A stretch of DNA of 64,000 bases, taken from positions 5,711,486 through 5,775,485 of the forward strand of contig NZ_CP022161.1 in the NCBI RefSeq assembly GCF_002214185.1, read 5' to 3'. The first letter of the stretch is position 1, and each line of letters begins with the position of its first letter. Positions 8,221 to 19,046 of the stretch are shown here, piece by piece. A program made the translations under genes and the position numbers. This DNA is from Streptomyces capitiformicae (GTDB lineage: Bacteria; Actinomycetota; Actinomycetes; Streptomycetales; Streptomycetaceae). The notes beneath the pieces were generated by a model. It was not told where the DNA came from and made no database searches. It saw nothing but the letters and a program-made list of their open reading frames with translations.

Positions 8221-8406
8221 CGCCCGATCTCCTCTCGGCCGGATTCCGCGTCTCCGGCTCCCTCCGGTCCACATGCGCCGCGGAGGGGATTGGGGTACTC
8301 CCCCTCCACGCCCGGCATGTCGGCGACGTCCGGACCATCCACACCGTGGGACTCGTTCAGCGTGGTCCACCCCCATCCAGCTTCGTACGTCACGGAGGCC
8401 GCCGCC

Positions 8407-8430
8407 ATGCAAACAGCCGTCATGGTGTGT
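8407..8430 (+). pseudogene. First codons of a lost USP gene
   Basis: An ATG with an upstream GGAGG context reads MQTAVMV and then loses USP resemblance. The DNA before and around it matches 22410-22575, where the corresponding ATG opens an intact 288-residue USP (MQPVVTVGLDGS). The rest of the gene has been deleted here. Confidence 0.6.
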
Positions 8431-8527
8431 GGATCGCGTACGTCGACCAGGCCCGTGCCGGGCTGCGCCCGGACCCCACTGCGGCCGTTCCGGCGAACGC
8501 CTCACCGCTGAGTTTGACGACGACACG
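8426..8527 (-). pseudogene. Possible start-motif relic of a UMP-kinase-like gene
   Basis: On the minus strand one frame reads RVVVKLSGEAFAGTAAVGS. The K-L-S-G-E-A-F pattern is the N-terminal phosphate-binding motif of PyrH-type UMP kinases. Similarity ends where the USP stub at 8407 begins from the other side, as if a deletion joined two genes. The evidence is one short motif. Confidence 0.3.
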
Positions 8528-8977
8528 CACATGGCGGCCCACGGCTCTCCCTCCACGTACCAGAGGGTGACCTCGCCGTATGCGGTACGGGTCACGGGCC
8601 ACCGTGCAGAGGGCCTCACGTGATCGCCCGGCCTTACGGACAGGCACACGACCATGCTCGGGTGGCTCTCCCGGCGGCGCACCTCGCCCACGGACCCCGA
8701 TGATTTCCCTTGCACGTGACGCCGGTGATGCCGTGCAGCATGCCTTGCTGCTGAGCGGATCCGTCCGCCCTGGCATGGAGCCCATAGGGCGGGAACGGAC
8801 TGCGGGGACGAACCGCACCTACCCTCGCAAGAGAGTGGCTGCCCCCCAGTGCTGCGAGTGGGAGTGGTGACAGAGGGCTGCTGCCACAGCGGCTCGATGG
8901 TCGATTCGCGGGGTGAGGTGCGGGCGCGCAGCATGGAAAGTGACCCGATTGCCGTCGTTTCGCGGAGGTGAACCGCG
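8528..8977. other. Gene-poor stretch with no intact gene
   Basis: About 450 bases between relics and the second hsp20 gene. One minus-strand frame contains VTLWYVEGEPWAA, which has protein-like composition but no family I can name. The last 90 bases presumably hold the hsp20 promoter. No convincing inverted repeat or DevR-like palindrome was seen. Confidence 0.4.
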
Positions 8978-9454
8978 ATGACTCTGCCCGTACACCGTCG
9001 GCCTGGCCAGCTCCTGGAACGGCCCTTCCACGCGCTGGGTTGGGGCGAGCCGATCGCCGCCGAGTTCGACGACCTCTTCGAGCGGATGAACCGTTTCCTG
9101 GAGGCCGCGAGTACGGCCCCCGCCGTCAGGGCCTTCTCGCCCCTGGCCGATCTGCACGAGAACGACGATGCCTACGTGGTCGAGGCGGAGCTGCCCGGGA
9201 TCAAGCGCGAGGACATCGACGTCGAGATCAGCGAGCGGGAACTGTGCATCACAGGAGAGTACAAAGAACGCGAGCGTGAGGGTGTCATGCGCCGCAGCAC
9301 CCGGCGCACCGGACGCTTCGAGTACCGGGCCCTGCTGCCGGCCGGCGTCAAGGCGGACGAGATCACAGCGACGCTGGCCGACGGGGTGCTGACCGTCACC
9401 GTGCCCAAGGCCCAGGCGGCCAAGCCCAAGCACATCGAGGTCACCCAAGCCTGA
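8978..9454 (+). CDS. Hsp20/alpha-crystallin small heat-shock protein (copy 2)
   Basis: A 158-residue chaperone. Its alpha-crystallin domain lies at about 52-150 (AYVVEAELPGIKREDIDVEI; GVLTVTVPKAQAAKPKHIEV). It differs clearly from copy 1 at 4.4 kb, so the two are old paralogues rather than a fresh duplication. GGAGGTGA stands 6 bases before the ATG. It stands alone, with relics on its left and a small coiled-coil gene on its right. Such proteins bind unfolding client proteins in the cytoplasm. Confidence 0.93.
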   Translation: MTLPVHRRPGQLLERPFHALGWGEPIAAEFDDLFERMNRFLEAASTAPAVRAFSPLADLHENDDAYVVEAELPGIKREDIDVEISERELCITGEYKEREREGVMRRSTRRTGRFEYRALLPAGVKADEITATLADGVLTVTVPKAQAAKPKHIEVTQA

Positions 9455-9702
9455 AGCCGCTCAGGCGCACGCTATAAGCGGTGACGGCAGGACACGGCTG
9501 CCGGGGGCGACCAAGCGGCAGTGCTCCCCCATGGCTGATCAGTCTCCCGAAGGCGCTGCCCGGGTTCTGGGTCCGCGCACCGTCGCCGCCAGGGCAGCGG
9601 AACCGTGTGGCCACAAGGGGCCCACCCTGCACAGGGCGGATTGATCGCATGTTGGACCGCGTCGGCCCACGGTCCCGTCACCGCCTCGAAAGGAGGCACG
9701 AC

Positions 9703-9912
9703 ATGGTGCAGCCCCATCCCGATGAATCCAATGCCACACCCGGACCGGAGGCCCGGATGAGCCGACTGGAGGCACAGGTCGCGACCCTGGCTGAGGCCGT
9801 CCGGGTACTCGCCCGTGGCCTGGAGAACATCCCGTCGGAGGACGTTCCCCCCGAGGAAGCGGCCCGCGGTGCACGACTCGCCCACGAACTCCTGATCTCC
9901 CAGGGCCTGTAG
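9703..9912 (+). CDS. Small coiled-coil protein, function unknown
   Basis: A 69-residue protein. After a polar N-terminus it holds one long predicted amphipathic helix (MSRLEAQVATLAEAVRVLAR), then an acidic loop (EDVPPEEAARGARLAHELL). A strong AAAGGAGG lies 6 bases before the ATG, and codon use is normal for the genome, so it is probably expressed. It has no recognised family. It precedes USP 3 by 88 bases in the same direction and may share its transcript. Confidence 0.65.
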   Translation: MVQPHPDESNATPGPEARMSRLEAQVATLAEAVRVLARGLENIPSEDVPPEEAARGARLAHELLISQGL

Positions 9913-10000
9913 GCGCTCCCCGGCGCGGAAGAAGCCGATTCGGCCGCCGGTGACCGACCGGGCCCGATGCGCCGGTCGAAGAATCCATGGGGAGTCAGCA

Positions 10001-10882
10001 ATGGTCCATGCACAAGGACGAAGCCCGATCGTGGTCGGCCTCGACCCTGATCCCGGCAGACGCGCGGCGCTCGCCTGGGCCGCCGACGAGGCGGACCTGC
10101 GCCGCCTGCCCCTACTTTTGGTCCTCGCACAGAACGTGCCGACCCCCGGATACCGGCCGACCGGCGGCCGGCCGTCCTGGGAGGAGTGGAACGAGGCACT
10201 GCACGCCACGGGCGACAGCGTGCTGAAGGAGGCGGTGGCCTTCGTCGAGTCCCGGGGTCCGCAGATACCGGTGTCCGGGCTGCTGGCCGAGGGGCACCCA
10301 GCGTGGGTGCTGCGTGAGCAGGCACAGAACGCCACCATGGTCGTGACAGGTTCCTGGCATCTGAGTCCTCTCCAGGAGCTCTTCACCTCCGCCGCCGTCG
10401 CCTTGCCGCTGATCGCTCACACACCCTGCCCCGTGGTGACCATCCCCGAATCCGAACACATCACACAGGAGCCCCCGTACTTCGTGGTCGGAGTCGACGG
10501 CAGCCCTCATTCCGCAGCCGCCGTCGACTTCGCCTTCGAGGAGGCCGGGCTGCGCGGCGCCGCCCTGCGGGCCCTGTACGTCTGGCACCCACCGCGGCTC
10601 GGAGTCCTGGACGAGGACACGGCCGTCCAGGAATGCCGCCGGCTGCTGTCGGAGACCGTCGCCGGGCGTACCGCCGCCCATCCGGAAGTGGAGTTGCACC
10701 ACGAGGTCGTAACGGGCCACCCGGTACAGGTGCTGGCCACGGCGTCCGAACACGCCCTCGGTCTGATCGTGGGCACACGTGGGCACGGCGGCTTCACCGG
10801 CATGCTGCTGGGCTCCGTCAGCCAGGGCGTGCTGCACCACGCCCGCTGTCCGCTCATCACCGTCCCGCCCACCAACCAGTAG
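10001..10882 (+). CDS. Universal stress protein with degenerate first domain (USP 3)
   Basis: A 293-residue tandem UspA protein. Domain 1 starts IVVGLDPDPGRRAAL instead of the DGS form and lacks the Gly-rich ATP loop (GSWHLSPLQELFTSAAVALP in its place). Domain 2 (FVVGVDGSPHSAAA) has a complete loop, GTRGHGGFTGMLLGSVS. The close paralogue at 50951-51823 shows the same asymmetry, so it is a subfamily trait, not decay. GGGGAG precedes the ATG. A near-match to the DevR-like palindrome (one mismatch, 9960-9973) lies just upstream and is too weak to call. Confidence 0.9.
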   Translation: MVHAQGRSPIVVGLDPDPGRRAALAWAADEADLRRLPLLLVLAQNVPTPGYRPTGGRPSWEEWNEALHATGDSVLKEAVAFVESRGPQIPVSGLLAEGHPAWVLREQAQNATMVVTGSWHLSPLQELFTSAAVALPLIAHTPCPVVTIPESEHITQEPPYFVVGVDGSPHSAAAVDFAFEEAGLRGAALRALYVWHPPRLGVLDEDTAVQECRRLLSETVAGRTAAHPEVELHHEVVTGHPVQVLATASEHALGLIVGTRGHGGFTGMLLGSVSQGVLHHARCPLITVPPTNQ

Positions 10883-11136
10883 CACGCATGCAGCGGGGCA
10901 GCCCCTCGCCGGTCACCCGCAGGACGTCTCGGCTGGGTGCGCGGAGAAGTGACCCGCACATCGCCCGACGCGGCCCCGGTTCGAGCGGCACACCGAGCAT
11001 CGGCTGGCACTGCCGGGGAAGCGGCAGCCCATGCTGCTGCCCGGGCGGCCGTCCTCACCATGCGCGCGGTGCTCACCGGGGGCCGGAACACGGAGCCTGG
11101 CGCCGGACGCCAAGAGCGCCCGGGCGCGCGGCAGGC

Positions 11137-11232
11137 AGGGCCATGCCGCCCGTGCGCGAACAGCACCACCCCGGCCGCGCCCTCGGGCACGGTCAACTGC
11201 CCTCCACTGCCGAGGTCATCGCACACGGGTAG
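11137..11232 (-). pseudogene. Relic of an alpha/beta-hydrolase (dienelactone-hydrolase-like) N-terminus
   Basis: The minus strand reads CDDLGSGGQLTVPEGAAGVV followed by LFAHG. This matches the opening of Streptomyces dienelactone-hydrolase-family proteins up to the first strand and the HG oxyanion turn. No continuation is found. It abuts the broken polX fragment on the opposite strand, marking a probable deletion junction near 11231. The rest of the 348-base gap from 10883 shows no gene. Confidence 0.45.
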
Positions 11233-12276
11233 AAGAAGACCTCGATCCGTACCGTCAAGGGCGTCCAGGTCGAGCTGCGCGTGGTTCGACCGGACGCGTG
11301 GGGCGCCGGGATGCAGTACTTCACCGGCTCCAAGGCGCACAACATCCGCACCCGCACCATCGCCGTCCACCTGGGGCTGAAGCTCTCCGAGTACGGCCTG
11401 TTCGAAACCGACGGCGGAAACCGGGTCGCCTCCCGTTCCGAGGACGAGGTGTACGCCCGGCTCGGCCTGCCCTGGATCCCGCCCACCCTGCGCGAGGACC
11501 GGGGCGAGATCGAAGCCGGCCTGCGCGGCGGGCTTCCCGAGGTGGTGACCGAGCGGGGCATCCGCGGTGACCTGCACACCCACACCGACCTCACCGACGG
11601 CCTCACCCCGCTGGAGGAGATGGTGGCTGCGGCCGCCGAGCGGGGCTACGCCTACTACGCGGTCACCGACCACGCGCCGAACCTGTACATGCAGCGCATG
11701 ACCGACGAGAAGATCCTCGCCCAGCGCAGGCAGGTACGGTCACTGGACGGCAAGTACCACGGAATGCGGCTGCTGCACGGAACCGAGCTCGACAACGGCC
11801 CCGAAGGGGAGGTCGACTAACCCGACGAGTTCCTCCACGGATTCGACATCTGCGTGGCTGTGGTGCACTCCCACTTCAACGTCGGCCGCAAGGCGATGAC
11901 CCGGCGGCTCGTGCGCGCCTGCCAGAACCCCCACGTCAACATCATCGGCCATCCCACCGCCCGGCTCCTCGGCAAACGGCCGGGCATCGACGCCGACCTC
12001 GACGAGGTGTTCGCCGCCTGCGCCCGCACCGGCACGGCCCTGGAGGTCAACGCCCAGCCCGACCGCCTCGATCTGGGCGACGAGGACATCCTCCGGGCCA
12101 GGAGTCACGGGGCGAAGTTCGCCATCGACACCGACGCCCACTCGTTCCCCCAGCTCGCCTGCCTGCGCTACGGAATCGGCACGGCACAACGCGGATGGCT
12201 CGCCCCGGACGATGTGATCAACACATGGCCGATGCGGCAACTGCGCCGGTTCCTGCGCAAGGAGCGGGCGGATTGA
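11231..12276 (+). pseudogene. polX: DNA polymerase X (PolX) remnant: polymerase tail plus PHP domain, with internal stop
   Basis: The fragment begins inside the polymerase-beta-like domain (KTSIRTVKGVQVELRVV; YFTGSKAHNIRTR) and continues through a PHP phosphoesterase domain. Metal-site motifs are present (GDLHTHTDLTDG, YAVTDHAPN, VHSHFN, IGHPTARLLG, IDTDAHS). PolX repairs DNA gaps and has 3'-5' exonuclease activity. Two defects are visible. The N-terminal half is absent, and a TAA at 11818-11820 stands where the family has Trp (VDxPDEFLHGFD). Reading resumes in the same frame to 12276. The downstream part has kept its frame, so the loss looks recent. Confidence 0.85.
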
Positions 12277-12307
12277 GGCATGAAGCGCCCTGGCAGCTGA
12301 TGTGGGC

Positions 12308-12742
12308 TCACACGTCGAGCGTCACCGAGCACCTCCAGCCCTCCGGACCTCGGGTGAAGACGAGTTCGTGCAGCGTGACCGCCTTCGGCGCGGCCCCCGT
12401 CACCGGAAGCGACCCGGCATCAGCCATCCGCAGGCCGCACCGCAAGCCGCCGGTGACCGGGGTCAGTTCCACACCGACGGGTACCTCGCCCTCGGTGTCG
12501 AGCCAGTACACGACCTCTTCCAGCAGGGTGACGAGCACATCCTCGTCCCTGTCCGCCCGTATCACGACGTCCCGTCGGCGGGCATCGGTTGCTGCCGTCA
12601 GGTCCACAAACGACTCGCAGACAGCCCGCACTGCCTGCGTCAGGCATTCCTCGCGCGTTGGGGCCCATGCCTGCACCCGTAGGTCCGCGGTGTGCGGAAC
12701 ACTGCGATGCCCGGCGCTCAGCGCGGAACTCTCCGGTTTCAT
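12308..12742 (-). CDS. Archease-family protein
   Basis: A 144-residue protein matching archease: GHRSVPHTADLRVQAWAPT at the start, ADRDEDVLVTLLEEVVYWLD in the middle and AVTLHELVFTRGPEGW near the end. Archease activates the RNA ligase RtcB by promoting its guanylylation. No rtcB occurs in the window, so its partner must lie elsewhere. The start is ATG 12742, with a GTG one codon earlier also possible; a purine-rich GGGGAGAG lies upstream. It converges on the broken polX and diverges from a CBS protein. Confidence 0.85.
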   Translation of the reverse strand: MKPESSALSAGHRSVPHTADLRVQAWAPTREECLTQAVRAVCESFVDLTAATDARRRDVVIRADRDEDVLVTLLEEVVYWLDTEGEVPVGVELTPVTGGLRCGLRMADAGSLPVTGAAPKAVTLHELVFTRGPEGWRCSVTLDV

Positions 12743-12965
12743 CACACCCCCGCTCTCCCCTCATGAGGTGCCAGGAACGACTTGTGCCTCCATCGTCGTC
12801 CTGCGGGGAACGGCTCGCGCGTCGGCCCGGCCGAGTTGTCCCAGGTGCATGGTGGCGCGGCCGACACGAGAATGGATAGCTGTTCAGGGCGTCACAGGGC
12901 CCGGAGATCCCGTGCCCCACGAAGGCCGGTCCGTTCGACGGCCGCAGAAGGCAGGGACTCCTACC

Positions 12966-13424
12966 GTGCAGATCCAGTACGTGATGAACACGCCGCCGGC
13001 CAGTGTGCCCCGTACGACTTCCCTCGAGGAGGCGGCACAGCATATGGCCCGTGCCGGCGTCGGGGCCCTGCCCGTGGTCGACGACGACCGGGTGGTCGGC
13101 ATCGTCACCGACCGCGATCTGGTTGTACGGGCGATGGCCCACGGACTGTCACCACAGGCCAAGGTGGAGACGGTCATGTCCCACGCCCCGGCGACCGTGG
13201 ACGCCGAGACAGCCGTCGCGGTCGCCCTTCTCGTCATGCGGTCGGTTCAGGTGCGTCATCTTCCGGTGGTGTCCGAGGGCCGCCTGGTCGGCATGATCTC
13301 CTTCGACGACCTGTTCTGGCAGCTCACCCAGCAACTGTCGGACCTGGCGGCCGTGGTCGACGCTGCCAGGAAGATCCCCGAAGTCCTCCACGGCGGCCAG
13401 CAGGCTCCCCTGCCGCATGGCTGA
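12966..13424 (+). CDS. Two-CBS-domain protein
   Basis: A 152-residue CBS pair and little else. Repeat 1 is at about 5-60 (VMNTPPASVPRTTSLEEAAQ; ALPVVDDDRVVGIVTDRDLV) and repeat 2 at about 68-125 (VMSHAPATVDAETAVAVALL; HLPVVSEGRLVGMISFDDL). Such proteins bind AMP/ATP or related ligands and modulate partners; no target is known here. GTG 12966 is preferred; ATG 12984 is the alternative. It is a single-gene unit diverging from archease. Confidence 0.85.
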   Translation: MQIQYVMNTPPASVPRTTSLEEAAQHMARAGVGALPVVDDDRVVGIVTDRDLVVRAMAHGLSPQAKVETVMSHAPATVDAETAVAVALLVMRSVQVRHLPVVSEGRLVGMISFDDLFWQLTQQLSDLAAVVDAARKIPEVLHGGQQAPLPHG

Positions 13425-13641
13425 CCGATCCCGGCTCTGCAAGGGGCGAACAGCGGACGGCAGGGCATGGAGAGATCACCGTCAGCGGGGCGGAGGCCCG
13501 GCAATTCCAGACCCACCGGACGGAGCACGACCCCTCGGCCGATGCCGCGATCCACGTGTCCGGCCGCGGTTCCTGCCCGACACGGCCCTCGTCCCCCTCC
13601 GTCGGCCCGATGGGATGGCAGACCGGTGGGAGAAGCTCCTC

Positions 13642-13803
13642 CTACGGCTCTTGGCGCCACATTCTGGAGTCGCCGCCGCGCCACTCGACCAGGTCGGGAT
13701 CATCGATTCCCTCGTGTGCTTCCGGCAGGCCCGTACGACGCAGAAACTGCAGAACATCGAGCAGGTGATAGGCCGTACCCACCTGCTCACCGCGAATCGT
13801 CAC
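13642..13803 (-). CDS. Small conserved-looking protein, function unknown
   Basis: A 53-residue frame beginning VTIRGEQVGTAYHLLDVLQF and continuing LRRTGLPEAHEGIDDPDL to EWRGGDSRMW. The composition and the pattern of a short domain followed by an acidic D-D-P-D-L segment look like a real small protein rather than noise. I recall similar short Streptomyces hypotheticals but cannot name a family. GTG at 13803 has GGAAGG only 3 bases upstream. It lies in a gap otherwise without genes, converging on the CBS gene that ends at 13424. Confidence 0.45.
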   Translation of the reverse strand: MTIRGEQVGTAYHLLDVLQFLRRTGLPEAHEGIDDPDLVEWRGGDSRMWRQEP

Positions 13804-13909
13804 GCGCCTTCCACCATCCGGTCCTGGCGGATGCACGACCACTGGTGCATGTTGAGCCACCGTCCCAGCGTCACCCTGGCCACGACCTGCCGCAATCCGG
13901 GTGACGCCC

Positions 13910-14368
13910 ATGGGTGCCCCCGTCGACCGGGGAACGGAGGGCGCCCGGCCGCAGGACGACGTCGATCGAGCGGTTCCCGGGCAGGACGCCCAAGCCGCAC
14001 TGGCCGCGGGCCGGTCCGTCCTGCTCTACCCGGAGGGCGGGCTCCCGCACCGCAAGGGCGCCCGCGAAGGCCCGCCCCGGCCCTTCCATCCGGGCCTCTT
14101 CCATCTCGCGCACTCGACCGACGCCCCGGTCGTGCCGCTCGGCCAGGCCGGAGCCCGTGCACTGGCATCAGGCGGCCTTGTCGAACAGGTGGCCAGGCTG
14201 CTCAGCGCTCCGCTGCACCGCCCGAGACTGTATGTGCACGTGGGAGCATCGCTGTGCCTCGGCAGCGAACAGGCCCGGGCCCTCGCCGTGGCCCGCAGCG
14301 GGCTGACCCAAGCCTGGTACACCGCTGCCCGACGACTCGGCAAGCCGCTGAGGCCGGTCGGGTCCTGA
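13910..14368 (+). pseudogene. 1-acylglycerol-3-phosphate acyltransferase-like, N-terminally truncated
   Basis: The frame encodes the rear half of a PlsC-type acyltransferase. It has LAAGRSVLLYPEGGLPHRKG (the family's EGT/EGG acceptor motif region), FHPGLFHLAHSTDAPVVPLG and a conserved C-terminal part. The catalytic H-x4-D motif, which should lie about 70 residues earlier, is absent. The first 30 residues do not resemble the family. No good ribosome site precedes ATG 13910. It is probably a relic; a reassigned short protein cannot be excluded. Confidence 0.6.
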
Positions 14369-14427
14369 AGACCGGACAACCGGTGTCAGCCCGATGATGG
14401 AGATAAGCCGCGAAAGAGGTGATGGCC

Positions 14428-14955
14428 ATGCCCCCGCACTGTGATTCTCTCGACGGTCCCGTCGTCACGGCTGCGCGCAAAGCCCTGGAAGGAAGGGATG
14501 TCGACCAGATCCTGCCCTACGTGCCCGAAGCAGGAGAGCCGGAAGTCCGTGAGGCGTTCGGCCTCACCGCCAAGGCGCGGACACTCGGCCACGAGGCACA
14601 GGAAGTGGCCGACCGCTGGTTCTTCGAGACGGTCGTCCGCGTACACCGTGCCGGAGAAGGCGCTCCCTTCACAGGGCTCAAGCCGGCCGGGCTCGATGTC
14701 GGACCGGTGATACCGGCTACCGAGCGTGCCCTCGACGGCGGCTCCGCGGACGAACTGACCGGGATACTCTGCGGGATCGTCCGTGAACAGGTGGAAGAGC
14801 GGCACGGCCGCGCCATGGCGCTCAAGGAGCACGCCGCTGAAGGGGTGGCGGGCGCCCGCGCATACGTGGAGGCCGACCTCGGCCTGCAGGTGTGGGCACA
14901 CCACCTGTACAAGCAGGCAACCGCTGCCCCGCATGCGCCAACCCAGCGATCATGA
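14428..14955 (+). CDS. DUF6448 family protein
   Basis: A 175-residue protein beginning MPPHCDSLDGPVVTAARKAL, with WFFETVVRVHRAGEGAPFTG and LKPAGLDVGPVIPATERAL. This is the pattern of DUF6448, a mostly helical family of unknown function with a conserved N-terminal HCD motif that could hold a metal (inference). ATG 14428 is preferred because AGAGG lies 8 bases upstream; ATG 14422 is only 2 bases from it. It is a single gene between the acyltransferase relic and a convergent CBS gene. Confidence 0.8.
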   Translation: MPPHCDSLDGPVVTAARKALEGRDVDQILPYVPEAGEPEVREAFGLTAKARTLGHEAQEVADRWFFETVVRVHRAGEGAPFTGLKPAGLDVGPVIPATERALDGGSADELTGILCGIVREQVEERHGRAMALKEHAAEGVAGARAYVEADLGLQVWAHHLYKQATAAPHAPTQRS

Positions 14956-15004
14956 AGCAGCGGCGTCCGAGTGTCACTCCGGTGAGCGCCCAAGCGGTGG
15001 ACAG

Positions 15005-15532
15005 TCAAGGCACCGCCGTGCCGCGGTAACCCCGCCGGGGCGGGGGCCCGGGCAGCACGGTGGGCGGGGCCTGCGGCCTGATGTCGGCGGGTCCCTTCTG
15101 CGCCGGATGGTCGGCGAGGGCCGCGACGATGTCGGCTGCGGTGAGCACCCCGGCCAGACATCCGTCTTCGTCCAGTACCGGGAGGGCGTCAGTCTCGGTG
15201 TAGGTCATGAGGTCGGCTGCGTGGCGTACGGTCTGCTCCGCGTGGACGAGCGCCGGTCTGCGGCCGGGCAGGAGTTCGTCCACGCGCAGGCCGGACAGCG
15301 AAGCGGCTGGTGCCGCACAGGCGACCGCCACGTCGGCCCTGTCCAGCAGGCCCGCACAGCGACCGTCCGGACGCACGACCGGAAGGTGACGGGAGCCGGA
15401 TCGCTGAAGCAACTCCCAGGCCACGAGCACAGTTTCGTCGACAGCGATCGTGACGGCGGCGGTGCGCATCACGTCGGCCACCGTCCGCGCCAGGACCTGT
15501 TCATCGTGGATCTCCCCCGGCTGCCGCTCCAT
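15005..15532 (-). CDS. Two-CBS-domain protein with Pro-rich tail
   Basis: A 175-residue protein. CBS 1 is at about 17-75 (VADVMRTAAVTIAVDETVLV; HLPVVRPDGRCAGLLDRADV) and CBS 2 at about 85-140 (VDELLPGRRPALVHAEQTVR; ALPVLDEDGCLAGVLTAAD). The last 30 residues are a Pro/Arg-rich tail. The role is presumed adenylate sensing; no partner is evident. GGAAGG precedes the ATG. It lies 70 bases upstream of the ftsH stop codon, in the same leftward direction, so it could follow from ftsH read-through. Confidence 0.85.
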   Translation of the reverse strand: MERQPGEIHDEQVLARTVADVMRTAAVTIAVDETVLVAWELLQRSGSRHLPVVRPDGRCAGLLDRADVAVACAAPAASLSGLRVDELLPGRRPALVHAEQTVRHAADLMTYTETDALPVLDEDGCLAGVLTAADIVAALADHPAQKGPADIRPQAPPTVLPGPPPRRGYRGTAVP

Positions 15533-15602
15533 GGCCGCGTCCCTTCCTGATCGTGCTTGTTGTGTGCGCCTCGTGTTTGTGCGCGCGGGTGTCTCTGTGG
15601 CG

Positions 15603-17558
<1,956 letters not shown>

Positions 17559-17849
17559 CGGACGGCTCCCTTGAGGAAGGAGGAACCTCGGGCGAATCTG
17601 GGGCTGGGCCGTTCCCTGAACTCGAAGGAGTGTGGAGCGCTGGTCGGCGTCCCACTTCCAGAATGCCCTCTCCGCCACGGGCAGGTCCGAACGAACCGAG
17701 TCGGGGTACTTCCCGGCACAGGTCACCACACAGACCTCACCGAAGGAACCGGCCGACCTGGACCAGGATCCTTGGTCCTCCTCACACAAAACAGTGGGCG
17801 ACAAGCCCGGCGGACAGGGTCCCCAGGAGTGAGCTTCCTCATGCTGTTG

Positions 17850-19046
17850 TCAAGCAGCCTCGGTGACGGGTGGTGTGACTTGGTAGCACCGTCGGTCACG
17901 GATCAAGGCCCACATGACGTTGACGCGTCGGCGGGCGAGGGCGAGTACCGCTTGGACATGCTTCTTCCCCTCGGCGCGTTTGCGGTCGTAGAACCTCCGG
18001 GAGTTCGGGTCGTAGCGGACGCTGACCAGTGCGGAGGTGTAGAAGACGCGCTGGAGTCTTCGGTGGTGGGTGAGCGGCCGGTGGAGGTTGCCGCTGACCT
18101 TGCCGGAGTCGCGAGGTGCGGGGGCGACGCCGGCGAAGGCCGCCAGGGCGTCCGGGGAGTCGAAGTCGTCGAGGCTGCCGCCGACGGCGGCGAGGAATTC
18201 GGCACCGAGCACGGTGCCGATGCCAGGGACGCTCAGGACGATGTCGGCGAGTTCGTGCTCGCGAAACCGGTCCTCGATGAGCCTGTCCGTCTCGGCGATC
18301 TGCTCATTGAGGGCCATCACCTCCTCGGCCAAGGTGTGGACCAGCTTCGCGATGGTCTTCTCCCCAGGGACGGCGGTGTGCTGTCGCTCAGCGGCCTCGA
18401 CTGCCGCTTCGGCCAGGGCTCTTGCGTTTCGGACCTTGCGGTTGGCCAGCCACTGCGTGAGTCGCGCGACTCACGTGCGGCGGATCGCGGCCGGGGTCTG
18501 GTAGCCCGTCAGCAGCCTGAGCGGGCCGGCGTTGGTCACGTCCAAGGCCCGTTCCAGAGCAGGGAACATGCTCAGCAGGGTGCCGCGCAGGCGGTTGACG
18601 ACGCGGGTGCGGTCCTCGACCAGGTCGGCCCGGCGTCCGGTCAGCAGCTTGAGCTCGATGGCGGCTTCGTCTCCGGGACGGATGGATCGCAGGTCACGGC
18701 GCATCCTGGCCTGATCGGCGATGACGTAGGCGTCGCGGGCGTCGGTCTTGCCCTCGCCGCGGTAGCCGTCGGCTGCCCGGTTCACCAGGCGGCCGGGGAT
18801 GTAGAAGACCTCCTGGCCGTGGTTGACCAGCAGGGCCAGGAGCAGCGCGGGTTCCCCGCCGGTCATGTCGATGGCCCAGGTGACCTGGCGGCCGTCGGCA
18901 AGGTCGAGGACGTCGCCGATCAGCTTCAGCAGCTCGGGCTCGTTGTTGACGACCCGTCGCGACAGCAGCATCTTGCCATCGGCGTCCAGTGCGAGGCCGT
19001 GATGGTGGCCCTTGCCGCTGTCGATCCCCGCCCATATCCGGCTCAT
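17850..19046 (-). mobile_element. IS110-family transposase gene with one nonsense codon
   Basis: The frame from ATG 19046 to the stop at 17850 encodes about 398 residues of an IS110-type transposase. The N-terminal RuvC-like DEDD domain is present (AGIDSGKGHHHGLAL; GKTDARDAYVIADQARM), as is the C-terminal Tnp20 domain (LSVPGIGTVLGAEFLAAVGG; AFAGVAPAPRDSGK). A single in-frame TGA at 18471-18473 follows AIRRT where Gly (GGA) is expected; reading continues without a shift (ARLTQWLANRKVRN). One base change therefore inactivates it. IS110 elements lack terminal inverted repeats, so the ends cannot be set from this sequence. It sits between ftsH and the phosphofructokinase gene. Confidence 0.88.

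Noticed and set aside
9960..9973. Near-DevR palindrome GGGCCCGATGCGCC before USP 3
   Set aside because: It has one mismatch in a core position and lies very close to the start codon; kept only as a remark, not as a feature.
18471..18473. Recoding of the TGA in the IS110 transposase (selenocysteine or read-through)
   Set aside because: IS110 transposases are not selenoproteins and have Gly at this place; a one-base nonsense mutation explains it.
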